Positions 12,185 through 21,391 of a DNA stretch of 64,000 nt are shown piece after piece. The DNA is taken from NCBI RefSeq assembly GCF_030646115.1, contig NZ_JAUSMX010000014.1, positions 124,001-188,000 of the forward strand, given 5' to 3'. The translations under genes and the position numbers were made by a program. The stretch comes from Fluviicoccus sp. GTDB taxonomy: Bacteria; Pseudomonadota; Gammaproteobacteria; Pseudomonadales; Moraxellaceae. The notes beneath the pieces are model-generated. The model had not been told where the DNA came from, did no database searches, and saw nothing but the letters and a program-made list of their open reading frames with translations. Each line of letters begins with the position of its first letter. Position 1 is the stretch's first letter.

Positions 12185-13231
12185 TCACTCCTCGATAATA
12201 TCCTCATAGGGGACGAACGGTTGTGATGGGAGAATCTGCTCCGGGGTGATCACCTGGATCTGTGTGGCGCAAAAGCCCTTGTCATTGCGGCCCAGCAGGA
12301 AGCTCACCCGGTCGCCGACATGCAGAGAGGCAAAGCTGCGGTTCTTGACCTCGCTGAAATGGAAAAACACATTCTCCATGTTGTCGTCCGGCGTAATGAA
12401 GCCAAATCCGCCTTCTTTCAAACTCTGAATGGAGCCTTCATTGCGGATATCGCTGTGGGGCACTTGCAGCGTTTGGACTGCCGGAGTGCCGATCAGCGGC
12501 GGAAAATGCGTTGCCGGCGATGCATGATGATGGCCATTGCCGGAGCCGCCGAAACCAAAGCCGTTATTGAAGGCGCTCTGGTCTTCCTTGGGATACAGGA
12601 ACAGGTTGTTGATCTGGGCATCGCTGCGCAAGGAGCGGTCGTCAATCAACTGGTGCATCAATACCGGGTAGGTGGCCTCATCCAGCAGCACTTGGGCGGT
12701 GCGCGTCAGTTTCTGCATGTTGTTACGGTCGAGATATTCAAAGTCCCAGGCCAGCAGCATTACGCGGGTGTTTATGGTGTTCAGCTTGCGCAACAGTGGG
12801 CGGAAATCCCCGTCACAGGCGACCAACACCAGTACGTCAAACTGCTTGTAGATGGACAACTCATAGGCTTCCAACGCCAGCCAGACATCAATGCCCTTTT
12901 CGCCATCCGGGCCCAGGGGCAGGTAGTGCGTGGTCACGCCTTCGCGCATCAGCACTTCATCAAACAGCCGCTCTTTGAGCAGTAGGTCCCGCTGTTCGGC
13001 GTCCTGGGCGCGCAAGCGTCCCCGGAAATAATGGGCATCAACTATGTGGCAATAACGTACATCCGTGTTTTCTTCGGTGGCGACACGGTGCCGGATAAAG
13101 TCATGCAGGCCCGAGATGCTGATGCGGGATTTACGGTTGTGGTAGTACTGGTAATAATTACTGACATGCAGGAAAAAATTGCCGTCGTAGAAGATACCAA
13201 TCTTGGTGAAGTTTTTATGGCTGCTGGCCAT
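12185..13231 (-). CDS. NYN (PIN-like/DUF88) domain protein with C-terminal cold-shock domain
   Basis: N-terminal IGIFYDGNFF...VLVACDGDFRPLLRKL (NYN), Gly/His linker, then GSIQSLKEGGFGFITPDDNMENVFFHFSEV (cold-shock fold). Confidence 0.88.
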   Translation of the reverse strand: MASSHKNFTKIGIFYDGNFFLHVSNYYQYYHNRKSRISISGLHDFIRHRVATEENTDVRYCHIVDAHYFRGRLRAQDAEQRDLLLKERLFDEVLMREGVTTHYLPLGPDGEKGIDVWLALEAYELSIYKQFDVLVLVACDGDFRPLLRKLNTINTRVMLLAWDFEYLDRNNMQKLTRTAQVLLDEATYPVLMHQLIDDRSLRSDAQINNLFLYPKEDQSAFNNGFGFGGSGNGHHHASPATHFPPLIGTPAVQTLQVPHSDIRNEGSIQSLKEGGFGFITPDDNMENVFFHFSEVKNRSFASLHVGDRVSFLLGRNDKGFCATQIQVITPEQILPSQPFVPYEDIIEE

Positions 13232-13294
13232 GATGGCTCCTTTTTATTCATTTACCTATCTGTTTAAACCGCATTTCCGTGTTCGTTGTCTCAA

Positions 13295-13347
13295 TTAGCT
13301 GAATCATTCGGCTAAGGTTCCGGAGCGGGTGTCCGCTCCGGTTTTTT
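13295..13347 (+). terminator. Tandem hairpins plus U-tract oriented on + strand
   Basis: TTAGCTGAA-TCA-TTCGGCTAA (13295-13315) followed by CCGGAGCGG-GTGT-CCGCTCCGG (13320-13341) and T6 (13342-13347). Confidence 0.75.
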
Positions 13348-13352
13348 GCATA

Positions 13353-15272
13353 TTACAGTTCAATCTGGGTTCCCAGTTCCACCACGCGATTGGTGGGAAT
13401 CTGGAAGAAATCCGTGGCCGAAGCGGCATTTCGCGACATCGCCACAAACAGCATTTCCCTCCAGGGAGCCATGCCGCCTTCCACGCGAGGAATCAGCCGC
13501 TCGCGGGACAGGAAAAAGCTGGTGTCCATCATGTCAAATTCCAGCCCGAACTCCTGACAGTCGGAAAGCAGCGCAGGGACATCCGGCTGCTCCTTGAAGC
13601 CGTAATCGCCGGTAATCAGCCAGAAATTATGGGAAATCTGCTCGACCTTCAGACGGTGCCGGGCATCTACAAAGGGAATATCTTTGGTGCGCAAAGTCAA
13701 GAGGATGTTCCGGCTGTGGAGGATTTTATTGTGTTTCATATTGTGTAACAGGGCGTGCGGGACGTATTGGTGACTGCCGGTCATAAAGACAGCAGTGCCG
13801 TCAATTTCCTGAACCGGACCTGAGGCAATACTGTTGACGAACAGGTTGAGCGGCATGGTTTCATTGTTCAATTTCTCAAACAGGATTTCACGACCGCGTT
13901 TCCAGGTGATCATGACGGTAAAAGCAGTCATGCCAATCAGTAATGGGAACCAGCCACCTTGCAGGATTTTCATTGAGGTGGCGCCAAAGAAAGCGAAGTC
14001 GATGGCCAGGAAGGGCGCAGCTACGGCGACCGCCAGCCAGCGCGACCAACCCCAGAGGGTGACTGCAACAAAGGCGGCCAGCAGAGTATCGCAGATCATG
14101 GTCATGGTCACGGCAATGCCGTAAGCGGAGGCCAGGTTGCTGGAGGACTTGAAGGTCAGCACCAGAATGATGATGGCTCCCAGCAACAGCCAGTTCAGGA
14201 ACGGGATATAAATCTGACCGATTTCCCGGGCGGAGGTGTGCTGGATTTCAAAGCGCGGCAGGTAACCCAGTTGCACCGCTTGGCGGGCAATGGAGAACAC
14301 CCCGGAGATTACGGCCTGGGACGCGATGACGGTGGCGGCTGTGGACAGGAATATCAGAGGAATGATGAAAGCGTCCGGCGCCAGTTGGTAAAACGGGTTG
14401 TCAATCGATTCCGGATGCGCCAGCAGCAAAGCGCCCTGGCCGCAATAATTGAGGATCAGCGCCGGAAAGACCAGCCCGAACCAGGCATAGCGGATGGGTT
14501 TGCGTCCAAAGTGGCCCATGTCGGCATACAGCGCCTCGCCGCCGGTAACGGTCAGCACCACCGCGCCCATGGTAATGAAGGCAATCCAGGGATGCTCGCC
14601 GACAAAGGCGACCGCCCACAAGGGATTCACCAGATGCAGCACATCCGGGTGCTTGGTAATGTTCATGATTCCCAGCACGGCCAGGGTACTGAACCAGACC
14701 ATCATCACCGGCCCGAACATCTTGCCGACCGAGGCAGTGCCGTGACGCTGGATCAGGAACAGGCTGATCAGGACCGAAATGGTGATAGGCAGGACGAAAC
14801 GGTCCAGGCCCGGAGCGGCGACATTCAGGCCTTCAACGGCGGACAGCACGGAAATTGCCGGGGTGATGATGCCGTCACCGAAAAACAGTGCCGCCCCGAA
14901 CAGGCCGATGGCGACCAGCAAGCGGCGCTGCCAGTTTTCCAGACCCTTGTTGCGGAGACTCAGCGCCAGCAGCGCCATGATACCGCCTTCACCGTTGTTG
15001 TCGGCGCGCATGATGAAGGCAATGTATTTCAGCGAAACCACAATGGTGATGGACCAGAATATCAGTGACAGGATTCCCAATACATTGTCATGGGTAATGG
15101 CGATGCCATGGCTGGCATGAAAGCACTCCTTCAGCGCGTACAAAGGGCTGGTGCCAATATCACCGAAGACGATGCCCAGTGCGCCCAGGGTCAACACGCT
15201 CAGCGGTGTTTTGCCGGTGTCATGACCGTGAGGCGCAACGGTAGTCGGTGAGTCTGAATCTGGCGCTTGCAT
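13353..15272 (-). CDS. kup: Kup-type potassium uptake transporter
   Basis: TLGALGIVFGDIGTSPLYALKECF signature and overall Kup length/architecture. Confidence 0.95.
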   Translation of the reverse strand: MQAPDSDSPTTVAPHGHDTGKTPLSVLTLGALGIVFGDIGTSPLYALKECFHASHGIAITHDNVLGILSLIFWSITIVVSLKYIAFIMRADNNGEGGIMALLALSLRNKGLENWQRRLLVAIGLFGAALFFGDGIITPAISVLSAVEGLNVAAPGLDRFVLPITISVLISLFLIQRHGTASVGKMFGPVMMVWFSTLAVLGIMNITKHPDVLHLVNPLWAVAFVGEHPWIAFITMGAVVLTVTGGEALYADMGHFGRKPIRYAWFGLVFPALILNYCGQGALLLAHPESIDNPFYQLAPDAFIIPLIFLSTAATVIASQAVISGVFSIARQAVQLGYLPRFEIQHTSAREIGQIYIPFLNWLLLGAIIILVLTFKSSSNLASAYGIAVTMTMICDTLLAAFVAVTLWGWSRWLAVAVAAPFLAIDFAFFGATSMKILQGGWFPLLIGMTAFTVMITWKRGREILFEKLNNETMPLNLFVNSIASGPVQEIDGTAVFMTGSHQYVPHALLHNMKHNKILHSRNILLTLRTKDIPFVDARHRLKVEQISHNFWLITGDYGFKEQPDVPALLSDCQEFGLEFDMMDTSFFLSRERLIPRVEGGMAPWREMLFVAMSRNAASATDFFQIPTNRVVELGTQIEL

Positions 15273-15437
15273 GAATAATGTTCTCCGGAGGCCGGAAAGG
15301 GCCGTGAAGTTCGCTGTTTTATTAAGGAATTGGATGTCAGGGAGGGTTCGCGGCTGTTTGTTGACCAAGTTGGTGATTTTATCACTCTGCCGGAAATTTC
15401 CCCATGATTTCAGGCACTATTCAGTGTGAAAAAAGTT

Positions 15438-15466
15438 TTGCGTTTCCACAAACATTACGCTAATCT
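15438..15466 (+). promoter_or_regulatory. Candidate sigma70 promoter for tRNA-Ser
   Basis: TTGCGT - 17 nt - TAATCT located about 50 nt upstream of the tRNA. Confidence 0.5.
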
Positions 15467-15517
15467 TGCCCACCTCGCTTGGCGCACATGGTCAGGCGAC
15501 GGTTTATCCGGTTCTCC

Positions 15518-15608
15518 GGTGAGGTGTCCGAGTGGTTTAAGGAGCACGCCTGGAAAGCGTGTGTACGTTAATAGCGTACCGAGGGTTCGAATCCCTCTCT
15601 CACCGCCA
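15518..15608 (+). tRNA. tRNA-Ser (anticodon GGA)
   Basis: 91 nt with encoded CCA, acceptor GGTGAGG/TCTCACC, anticodon loop CCTGGAAAG, long variable arm, T-loop GGGTTCGAATCCC. Confidence 0.95.
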
Positions 15609-15614
15609 TATTCC

Positions 15615-15653
15615 ACAAAAAAGCCCGCCATGCAGATGGAGGGCTTTTTTGTT
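15615..15653 (+). terminator. Intrinsic terminator after tRNA-Ser
   Basis: AAAAAAGCCCGCC...GGAGGGCTTTTTT. Confidence 0.8.
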
Positions 15654-15655
15654 TT

Positions 15656-16687
15656 TCAGTTCGCCGCTTCCCAAACCTGTTGCAGGAAAGCCGGAATCCG
15701 CTGTTCCAGATAGTAGACCGGGCGCGCCATTGAGCCGCCGATGAAGCCGACATGGCCCCCTCGGGACGCCAGCTCAAAATGGATCGCCGGCGACAGCCGG
15801 TCCGTTGCCGGCACCACCCCCGGAGTCATGAACGGATCGTCGGTGGAGTGGATGATCAGCGTCGGTCGCTGGATATGCAGCAGGAACTGGTTCGGCGCGC
15901 AGCGCCGGTAGTAATCATGCACATCGGTGAAGCCGTGCAGCGGCGCCATCACCTGATGGTCAAAGTCCCAGAATGAAGTATAGGGCTGCGTGCCCAGCCG
16001 TTGGCTGATGAATTCTGCCTCGGCAGTGGCGCCAATCTCGCGGAAGTGCGCAATCTTGGCTTTCCAGAGGTTTTCCAGTCCGGTCAGCAAGTGCTTGCGA
16101 TAGAAACGGGACAAGCCCTGATTCATCCGGTCGGCGCATCCGGCCAGATCCAGCGGCGTTGAAACTGCTACGCCGCCCAGCAGGCGGGCATCGTTGCCCA
16201 GCTCCGCCAGGCTCTTCAGCACCATGCTGCCCCCCAGTGAATATCCCACCAGCGCCACCCGGCGCTGTTCGCTGTCCGCCAGCGTTTTGAACACGCTGAT
16301 GACATCGTCACTGGCGCCGGCATGGTAGGCGCGGGTGGCGCGGTTGGGAATCCGCGCACCCCGACAGTTGAGGGCGGCGCTGGGCCAGCCCATGGCGCCC
16401 AGCGCCTTTTGCAGGCCCAGTACGTAATGGGACTCACTGCTGCCGCCCAGACCATGCACAATCAGCACCATGGGCGCATCCGCCGCCACTTTGTGCGGCT
16501 GATGGCGGTCAAGAAAGACATGGTCGCCGTCCGGCAGGGTGATTTCCTGCCGGTGTCGTTCCACTTTGGGCAGGTTCCGGCGGTGGAGGGTGGCGAAAAC
16601 GGTCTGGACGTGCGCGTTTTCAAGTCCGGCCGCCGGACGGAACGGACTGCGGAAAAAGGAACGGGGAAAGACGTGACGCGGGCTCAT
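15656..16687 (-). CDS. YheT-like alpha/beta-fold hydrolase
   Basis: PAAGLENAHVQTVFATL, VLIVHGLGGSSESHYV, GYSLGGSMVLKSLAELG nucleophile elbow. Confidence 0.85.
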   Translation of the reverse strand: MSPRHVFPRSFFRSPFRPAAGLENAHVQTVFATLHRRNLPKVERHRQEITLPDGDHVFLDRHQPHKVAADAPMVLIVHGLGGSSESHYVLGLQKALGAMGWPSAALNCRGARIPNRATRAYHAGASDDVISVFKTLADSEQRRVALVGYSLGGSMVLKSLAELGNDARLLGGVAVSTPLDLAGCADRMNQGLSRFYRKHLLTGLENLWKAKIAHFREIGATAEAEFISQRLGTQPYTSFWDFDHQVMAPLHGFTDVHDYYRRCAPNQFLLHIQRPTLIIHSTDDPFMTPGVVPATDRLSPAIHFELASRGGHVGFIGGSMARPVYYLEQRIPAFLQQVWEAAN

Positions 16688-16862
16688 AACGGGGGTTCCG
16701 GGCAGGGCGCTGGACAGACGGGAGCTAACGCTAGCATGTGATTCCGGCAAAATGAATACATCCATCGCCGGAAAAGCTGCGTTATCATGTTCCGCTTGAT
16801 GCTCCGGCTCAGGGAAAACGGCCTGGCCGGGTGCGGAATCAGGGACAACTGACAGGTGCAAG

Positions 16863-17891
16863 ATGACAGAGCTTAGCAAACCCAGAGTCGCCGTATTGGG
16901 CGGCGGCAGTTTCGGCACGGTGATCGCCAATCTGGCTGCCGGTAACGGCTGTGAATCCACGCTCTGGTTGCGTGACGCCGATCTGGTCGAAGAAATGACG
17001 GCGTCGCATGAAAATACCCGCTATCTCCCCGGCTTCAAGCTCGATGAGCGCCTCCGGTTCAGCAATGACTTGGCCGAGGCCGTCAGTGAGGCGGACCTGG
17101 TGTTCGTGGCCATTCCCAGCAAGGCATTCCGCAAGGTGGTGCAGGCGGTGCGGCCGCATCTGGCGCCCCGGCAGATGCTGATCAGCATGACCAAGGGCAT
17201 CGAGGCGGAAACCTTTGCGCTGATGAGCCAGATTCTGCGCGAAGAAGTTCCGGATGCCCGCGTCGGTGTGTTGAGCGGCCCCAATCTGGCCAAGGAAATC
17301 GCGGCCCGTATGCCCGCCGGCACCGTTATCGCCAGCATCGATCCCGAGTTGCGCACCACCGTGCATACGGCGTTGGCCTGCCCGTATTTCCGGGTGTTTG
17401 CCAATACCGACATCTTTGGTGTCGAGCTGGGCGGAGCCCTCAAGAATATTTATGCCATCGCCACCGGCATGGCGACCGCGCAGAAAGTGGGTGAGAACAG
17501 CCGCAGCATGCTGCTGACCCGTGCCCTGGCGGAAATGAGCCGTTTTGCGGTGCAGATGGGCGGTAACCCGCTGACTTTTTTGGGACTGGCGGGGGTAGGG
17601 GATTTGTTCGCCACCTGCAATTCGCCGCTCAGCCGCAATTACCAGGTGGGTTTTGCCCTGGGATCCGGCAAAAAACTGGCTGATATTGTCGCCGACCTGG
17701 AACAAACCGCCGAAGGCATCAATACGATTTTGCAGGTGCGCCGGCAGGCTGACAGGCTGGGGGTGTATATGCCCATTGTGACCGGCCTCTATGAAATCAT
17801 TTTCAACGAAAAACCGTTGTTTGAAGTGGCGGCGGCCATGATGAACAGCGGTCAGCGCAGCGATGTCGAATTTGTATTACCCAATCGGTGA
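16863..17891 (+). CDS. gpsA: NAD(P)H-dependent glycerol-3-phosphate dehydrogenase
   Basis: VAVLGGGSFGTVIANLAA, SGPNLAKEIAARMP, ELGGALKNIYAIATG motifs. Confidence 0.95.
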   Translation: MTELSKPRVAVLGGGSFGTVIANLAAGNGCESTLWLRDADLVEEMTASHENTRYLPGFKLDERLRFSNDLAEAVSEADLVFVAIPSKAFRKVVQAVRPHLAPRQMLISMTKGIEAETFALMSQILREEVPDARVGVLSGPNLAKEIAARMPAGTVIASIDPELRTTVHTALACPYFRVFANTDIFGVELGGALKNIYAIATGMATAQKVGENSRSMLLTRALAEMSRFAVQMGGNPLTFLGLAGVGDLFATCNSPLSRNYQVGFALGSGKKLADIVADLEQTAEGINTILQVRRQADRLGVYMPIVTGLYEIIFNEKPLFEVAAAMMNSGQRSDVEFVLPNR

Positions 17892-17897
17892 GTTTCC

Positions 17898-18362
17898 ATG
17901 CAAATCATTCTGGTAAGACACGGGGAGGCCGAACCCCTGAAACGGACCGACGCGGAGCGTAACCTGACCCTGGACGGCCTGCATCAGGCACAGCAGTCCG
18001 GAGCATGGCTGCTGAATCATCAGTATGTTCTGGACGGCCTTTTTTCCAGCCCGTATTTCCGGGCGCGCCAGACGGCCAATGAACTGTCCAACATCCTGGA
18101 AGTGCCGGTAACGCAAACGGATCGCATCACACCCGACCGTGATCCCCGGGAGGTGGCGGCGTGGCTGGATTCGCTGGAGTTGCCGGACGAGGCGGTGATT
18201 GCCCTGGTCTGCCATATGCCCCTTGTTGGGCGACTGGCAGGCTGGTTATGTGACGGTGTGGACGGGGGCGGGCGTTTTTCCCTGGCGGAAGTCCGGGTGA
18301 TTGAGTTGCCGTCCCCGGCTGCCGGACAGGGTAAGGCCATTGCCGGTTTTGTCCCGCACTGA
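17898..18362 (+). CDS. sixA: Phosphohistidine phosphatase SixA
   Basis: MQIILVRHGEAEP RHG motif, ~154 aa, histidine phosphatase fold. Confidence 0.88.
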   Translation: MQIILVRHGEAEPLKRTDAERNLTLDGLHQAQQSGAWLLNHQYVLDGLFSSPYFRARQTANELSNILEVPVTQTDRITPDRDPREVAAWLDSLELPDEAVIALVCHMPLVGRLAGWLCDGVDGGGRFSLAEVRVIELPSPAAGQGKAIAGFVPH

Positions 18363-18410
18363 ACACAGCACTTAGAGCGGAACTTCGGCGGCCGTGAAGC
18401 GGTCCGCCTC

Positions 18411-18623
18411 TCAGGAAGTCATGATGCGGCGCAACTTGATGCCGGCAATGCTGCACAGGTTGGCCCGGATTCCCCGCCGCTCGAACTCATTGCGCAATTC
18501 CTCGATCACGATTTTTTCCACTTCGCCTTCCACATCGGCCACAATCTTGCCCAGCAGGGCGGTCAGTGGCCCGCGATGTTCCTTGACCAGCTCATCCAGG
18601 TTGGTGATTTCAATCGTAATCAT
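18411..18623 (-). CDS. Small uncharacterised protein (70 aa)
   Basis: MITIEITNLDELVKEHRGPLTALLGKIVADVEGEVEKIVIEELRNEFERRG...; coding-like, no family recognised. Confidence 0.5.
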   Translation of the reverse strand: MITIEITNLDELVKEHRGPLTALLGKIVADVEGEVEKIVIEELRNEFERRGIRANLCSIAGIKLRRIMTS

Positions 18624-18776
18624 GGCAGTTGGTCGCTCGTGGGGACAAGTGTGCATGTTAGCATGGAGGGCTGCGCGCCATAAACCGCCATGATCCGTCG
18701 GCGGAATTTCCTTACAATTGGCCGATGGCCTGCGTTGGCCCTTTGCTACAATGTCCCGCGAATTACGGAGCCAGCC

Positions 18777-19088
18777 ATGCCCGCCTTGATGATCATAATC
18801 GCTACCGCCGTGCTGTCGAGCGCCCTGACCCTGATTGTCGGAGGCTGGCTGGTGCGCCGGTTCTGGGAGCGGGAGATGGAAGTGCGCTTCCGGCAATTGC
18901 ATGATGATATCGGACGCACCGTGGAAACCCGGGTGCGCCGCGCCGTGACCGAAAGCCTCAGCGACCCCCGTCCTTCGGACATGTTGCGTGAAACCACCTG
19001 GAAGGCGGCCAAGTCAGGCTCCGATCTGCTCAGCGACAGCCTCAGCAACCTGATCGGGAAATGGCGTCGACAGACTGACGACGCGTAA
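18777..19088 (+). CDS. Small membrane-anchored hypothetical protein
   Basis: N-terminal TM helix (LMIIIATAVLSSALTLIVGGWLV) and charged C-terminus. Confidence 0.55.
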   Translation: MPALMIIIATAVLSSALTLIVGGWLVRRFWEREMEVRFRQLHDDIGRTVETRVRRAVTESLSDPRPSDMLRETTWKAAKSGSDLLSDSLSNLIGKWRRQTDDA

Positions 19089-19103
19089 GGGGAGAGGGCG
19101 AAC

Positions 19104-19787
19104 TCAACCGAGGGCGTAGGCAATCCACACGCCGATGCCGCCCCCCAGTGTCAGCAGCAACAGAACCAGCATGAAACGGATGTAGTTCAACTGCGTCTGC
19201 AATTGCGCCTCAAGGCTCTTGAGCTGGTTTTGCTGATGAACCAGATCCACCCGCAATTCCGCGACTTCCTCACGGGTCTGGCGGATCAGGTCGGGAATCG
19301 GCTGCAGGTCAGCCAGCCAACTCAAGTCCTGTTCACTCAGCTTCTGCCACAGCATGTTCAGCGGCCAGTGATTCTTCAGCCACATGCCGGCGGCAGAGCG
19401 CACGTTCAGACCCTGCATCAGCAGGCGCAGGTTGTCCGTCACCGCCTCATCGCCCCAGATGTTCAGCTGGCCCTTGGCCTCAAGGTTCATCTCGCTTTCC
19501 AGCCCCAGAAAACTCCAGACCAGATCACGGACGCGGCCACTGAGACGCACCTGAACTTCGCCAGGGGCTTGTGGAGAGATTTCAATGCGGTCGCTGGAAA
19601 ATTGCAGGTAAAAAACCATGTAGGGTGAAAAGGTCTTGACGCGCACTACCAAGCCTTCCAGCGGCGCAATATGCTGTCGCCGTTCCGGATCAAGCTCCAT
19701 GAAGGAATTGAGCATGCTTTCCAGGCTGTTCAACCAGAAGTAGGAGAGCGTGCCGGCGTGCGGGGCGTATTCTTCTCGTACAGTCAT
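19104..19787 (-). CDS. SCP2-like (UbiJ-like) lipid-binding protein with coiled coil and C-terminal TM helix
   Basis: YMVFYLQFSSDRIEIS...VRLSGRVRDLVWSFLG...LNIWGDEAVTDNLRLLMQGLNV resembles UbiJ/SCP2 pattern; C-term LMLVLLLLTLGGGIGVWIAYALG helix. Confidence 0.65.
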   Translation of the reverse strand: MTVREEYAPHAGTLSYFWLNSLESMLNSFMELDPERRQHIAPLEGLVVRVKTFSPYMVFYLQFSSDRIEISPQAPGEVQVRLSGRVRDLVWSFLGLESEMNLEAKGQLNIWGDEAVTDNLRLLMQGLNVRSAAGMWLKNHWPLNMLWQKLSEQDLSWLADLQPIPDLIRQTREEVAELRVDLVHQQNQLKSLEAQLQTQLNYIRFMLVLLLLTLGGGIGVWIAYALG

Positions 19788-19969
19788 CTTGTCGTCATGA
19801 ATGCGATGGTTTTTATTTTGCCCGAAGGGCGGCGAACATCTCTTATAACGTCACTCGTCCCGGAATGCAAAAGCTTGTGGTGATAATTTTGTCTGACAAT
19901 TTTTGCTGATGCCGTTCTTGCTCATGCTAGCATAATCCGTTTACAGAATAAGCATTCCGGGGGAACTCC

Positions 19970-20392
19970 ATGTCTAGCGAAAAAAAAGGGACTGAAAAGT
20001 CCGCCAAGATGACGCCAGTCACCGATCTCCGCAAGTATACCCAGCAAATCTGGCTGGCCGGTCTGGGTGCGTTTTCGCGCGCCGAGGAAGAAGGCGGCAA
20101 GATGTTCGACAACCTGGTCAAGGTTGGCGAAGAGCTGGAGGCCAAAACCCGTGACATCGCCGACACAACCGTGGGTACGGTGGCAGACGCGCGCGACAAG
20201 GTGCTGGAAAAAGCCAGCGATACCCGTGAAAAGGTGGAAAAAGCTTTCGATGACAAACTGTCGGCGGCGCTCAATCGCCTGGGTATCCCCACACATCGTG
20301 AGTTGGACTCCGTCAACCAGCGTCTGGATACCCTGACCCAGGTGCTGGTGGAATTGACCGAACAAATGAAAAAGAACCAGCAGGGCAAGTAA
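19970..20392 (+). CDS. Phasin family (polyhydroxyalkanoate granule-associated) protein
   Basis: YTQQIWLAGLGAFSRAEEEGGKMFDNLVKVGEELE motif of PhaI/PhaF-type phasins. Confidence 0.88.
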   Translation: MSSEKKGTEKSAKMTPVTDLRKYTQQIWLAGLGAFSRAEEEGGKMFDNLVKVGEELEAKTRDIADTTVGTVADARDKVLEKASDTREKVEKAFDDKLSAALNRLGIPTHRELDSVNQRLDTLTQVLVELTEQMKKNQQGK

Positions 20393-20408
20393 GCCCTGTT
20401 GGTTGACC

Positions 20409-20442
20409 AAAGCCCCTGCAAGCCAGTGTTTGCCGGGGCTTT
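20409..20442 (+). terminator. Intrinsic terminator after phasin gene
   Basis: AAAGCCCC...GGGGCTTT inverted repeat between convergent genes. Confidence 0.65.
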
Positions 20443-20449
20443 GTCGTTT

Positions 20450-21391
20450 CTACTGCTTCAGGTTGCGGTAATGGCTGAATATATCGCGCAGGGTGTAGCG
20501 GGGTTTGAAGTTGAAGGTGGAGGCGAACAGGCTGCCGTCAATGGTGGCCGCATATTTGAAGTAGTTGATCAGGTGCGGGGGGAACAAAGGTTTCCCCAGA
20601 AGGCGCGACAACACGCGCGGGGCGGCAGCGGGCAGGGAGGGCACCGGCAGGGTCTTGCAGCCGCAAAGCTCCACCGCCGTCTTGTAGGGCACGCAGTCAT
20701 CCGGCGCCACGTTGTAGATACCGGGATGATTGCCTTCAAAAGCGGCGACAATGGCGTCAGCCATGTCCTCCAGATGAATGAATTGCATCATCGGGGAAAA
20801 CCCCATCAACACCGGCACCCGGTCCTGCATCAGTAGCTGGCTGAGCGTGTTGTTGACGCCGGGGCCGACAATATTGCAGGGGCGCAACAGGGTGATGTTG
20901 AGTTCGGGATACTTCCACAAGTAGATCGTCGCCAGGTTCTCCAGTTCCACTGAGTCCACCAGATCCATGGTGATGCCCGCCGCTTTCAACGGCGAACTTT
21001 CGGTCAGGTAGGCGGGGTTGAGCGGGTGGGCTCCGTAGACAAAAAACGTCGACATCACCAATGTCTGGCCAACGTTGTACTTGCGTGCCAGGTCCAGCAG
21101 GCGCTGGCTGCCGAGGACATTGGCGGCGTAGCGGCCTTCCCGGTTGTTCTCATGGCTGCCGATGCGCCCCAGATGAATGATGCTGTCAAAGGCGTACTCG
21201 CGGAAAAGATCTTCAAACTGGCGTTTGTTGAAGTCAACACGATGGCTGGGGATGTCCTCCGGCATGCTGACCTCGCGCCGCGAGTCGCAGACGATTAGAT
21301 TGTACCGGCCGTGCAGCCGGGAAATGACCTGCTGGGCGAGTGCACCGGCGGCGCCGGTAATGAGAACGGTCTTGAGACTGCTGTCGGTCAT
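20450..21391 (-). CDS. NAD-dependent epimerase/dehydratase (extended SDR)
   Basis: VLITGAAGALAQQVISRL Rossmann motif and SDR-extended architecture. Confidence 0.85.
   Translation of the reverse strand: MTDSSLKTVLITGAAGALAQQVISRLHGRYNLIVCDSRREVSMPEDIPSHRVDFNKRQFEDLFREYAFDSIIHLGRIGSHENNREGRYAANVLGSQRLLDLARKYNVGQTLVMSTFFVYGAHPLNPAYLTESSPLKAAGITMDLVDSVELENLATIYLWKYPELNITLLRPCNIVGPGVNNTLSQLLMQDRVPVLMGFSPMMQFIHLEDMADAIVAAFEGNHPGIYNVAPDDCVPYKTAVELCGCKTLPVPSLPAAAPRVLSRLLGKPLFPPHLINYFKYAATIDGSLFASTFNFKPRYTLRDIFSHYRNLKQ

Noticed and set aside
19880-19920. Possible sigma54 promoter before the phasin gene (CTGACAATTTTTGC)
   Set aside because: Lacks the invariant GG at -24 with correct spacing to GC at -12.
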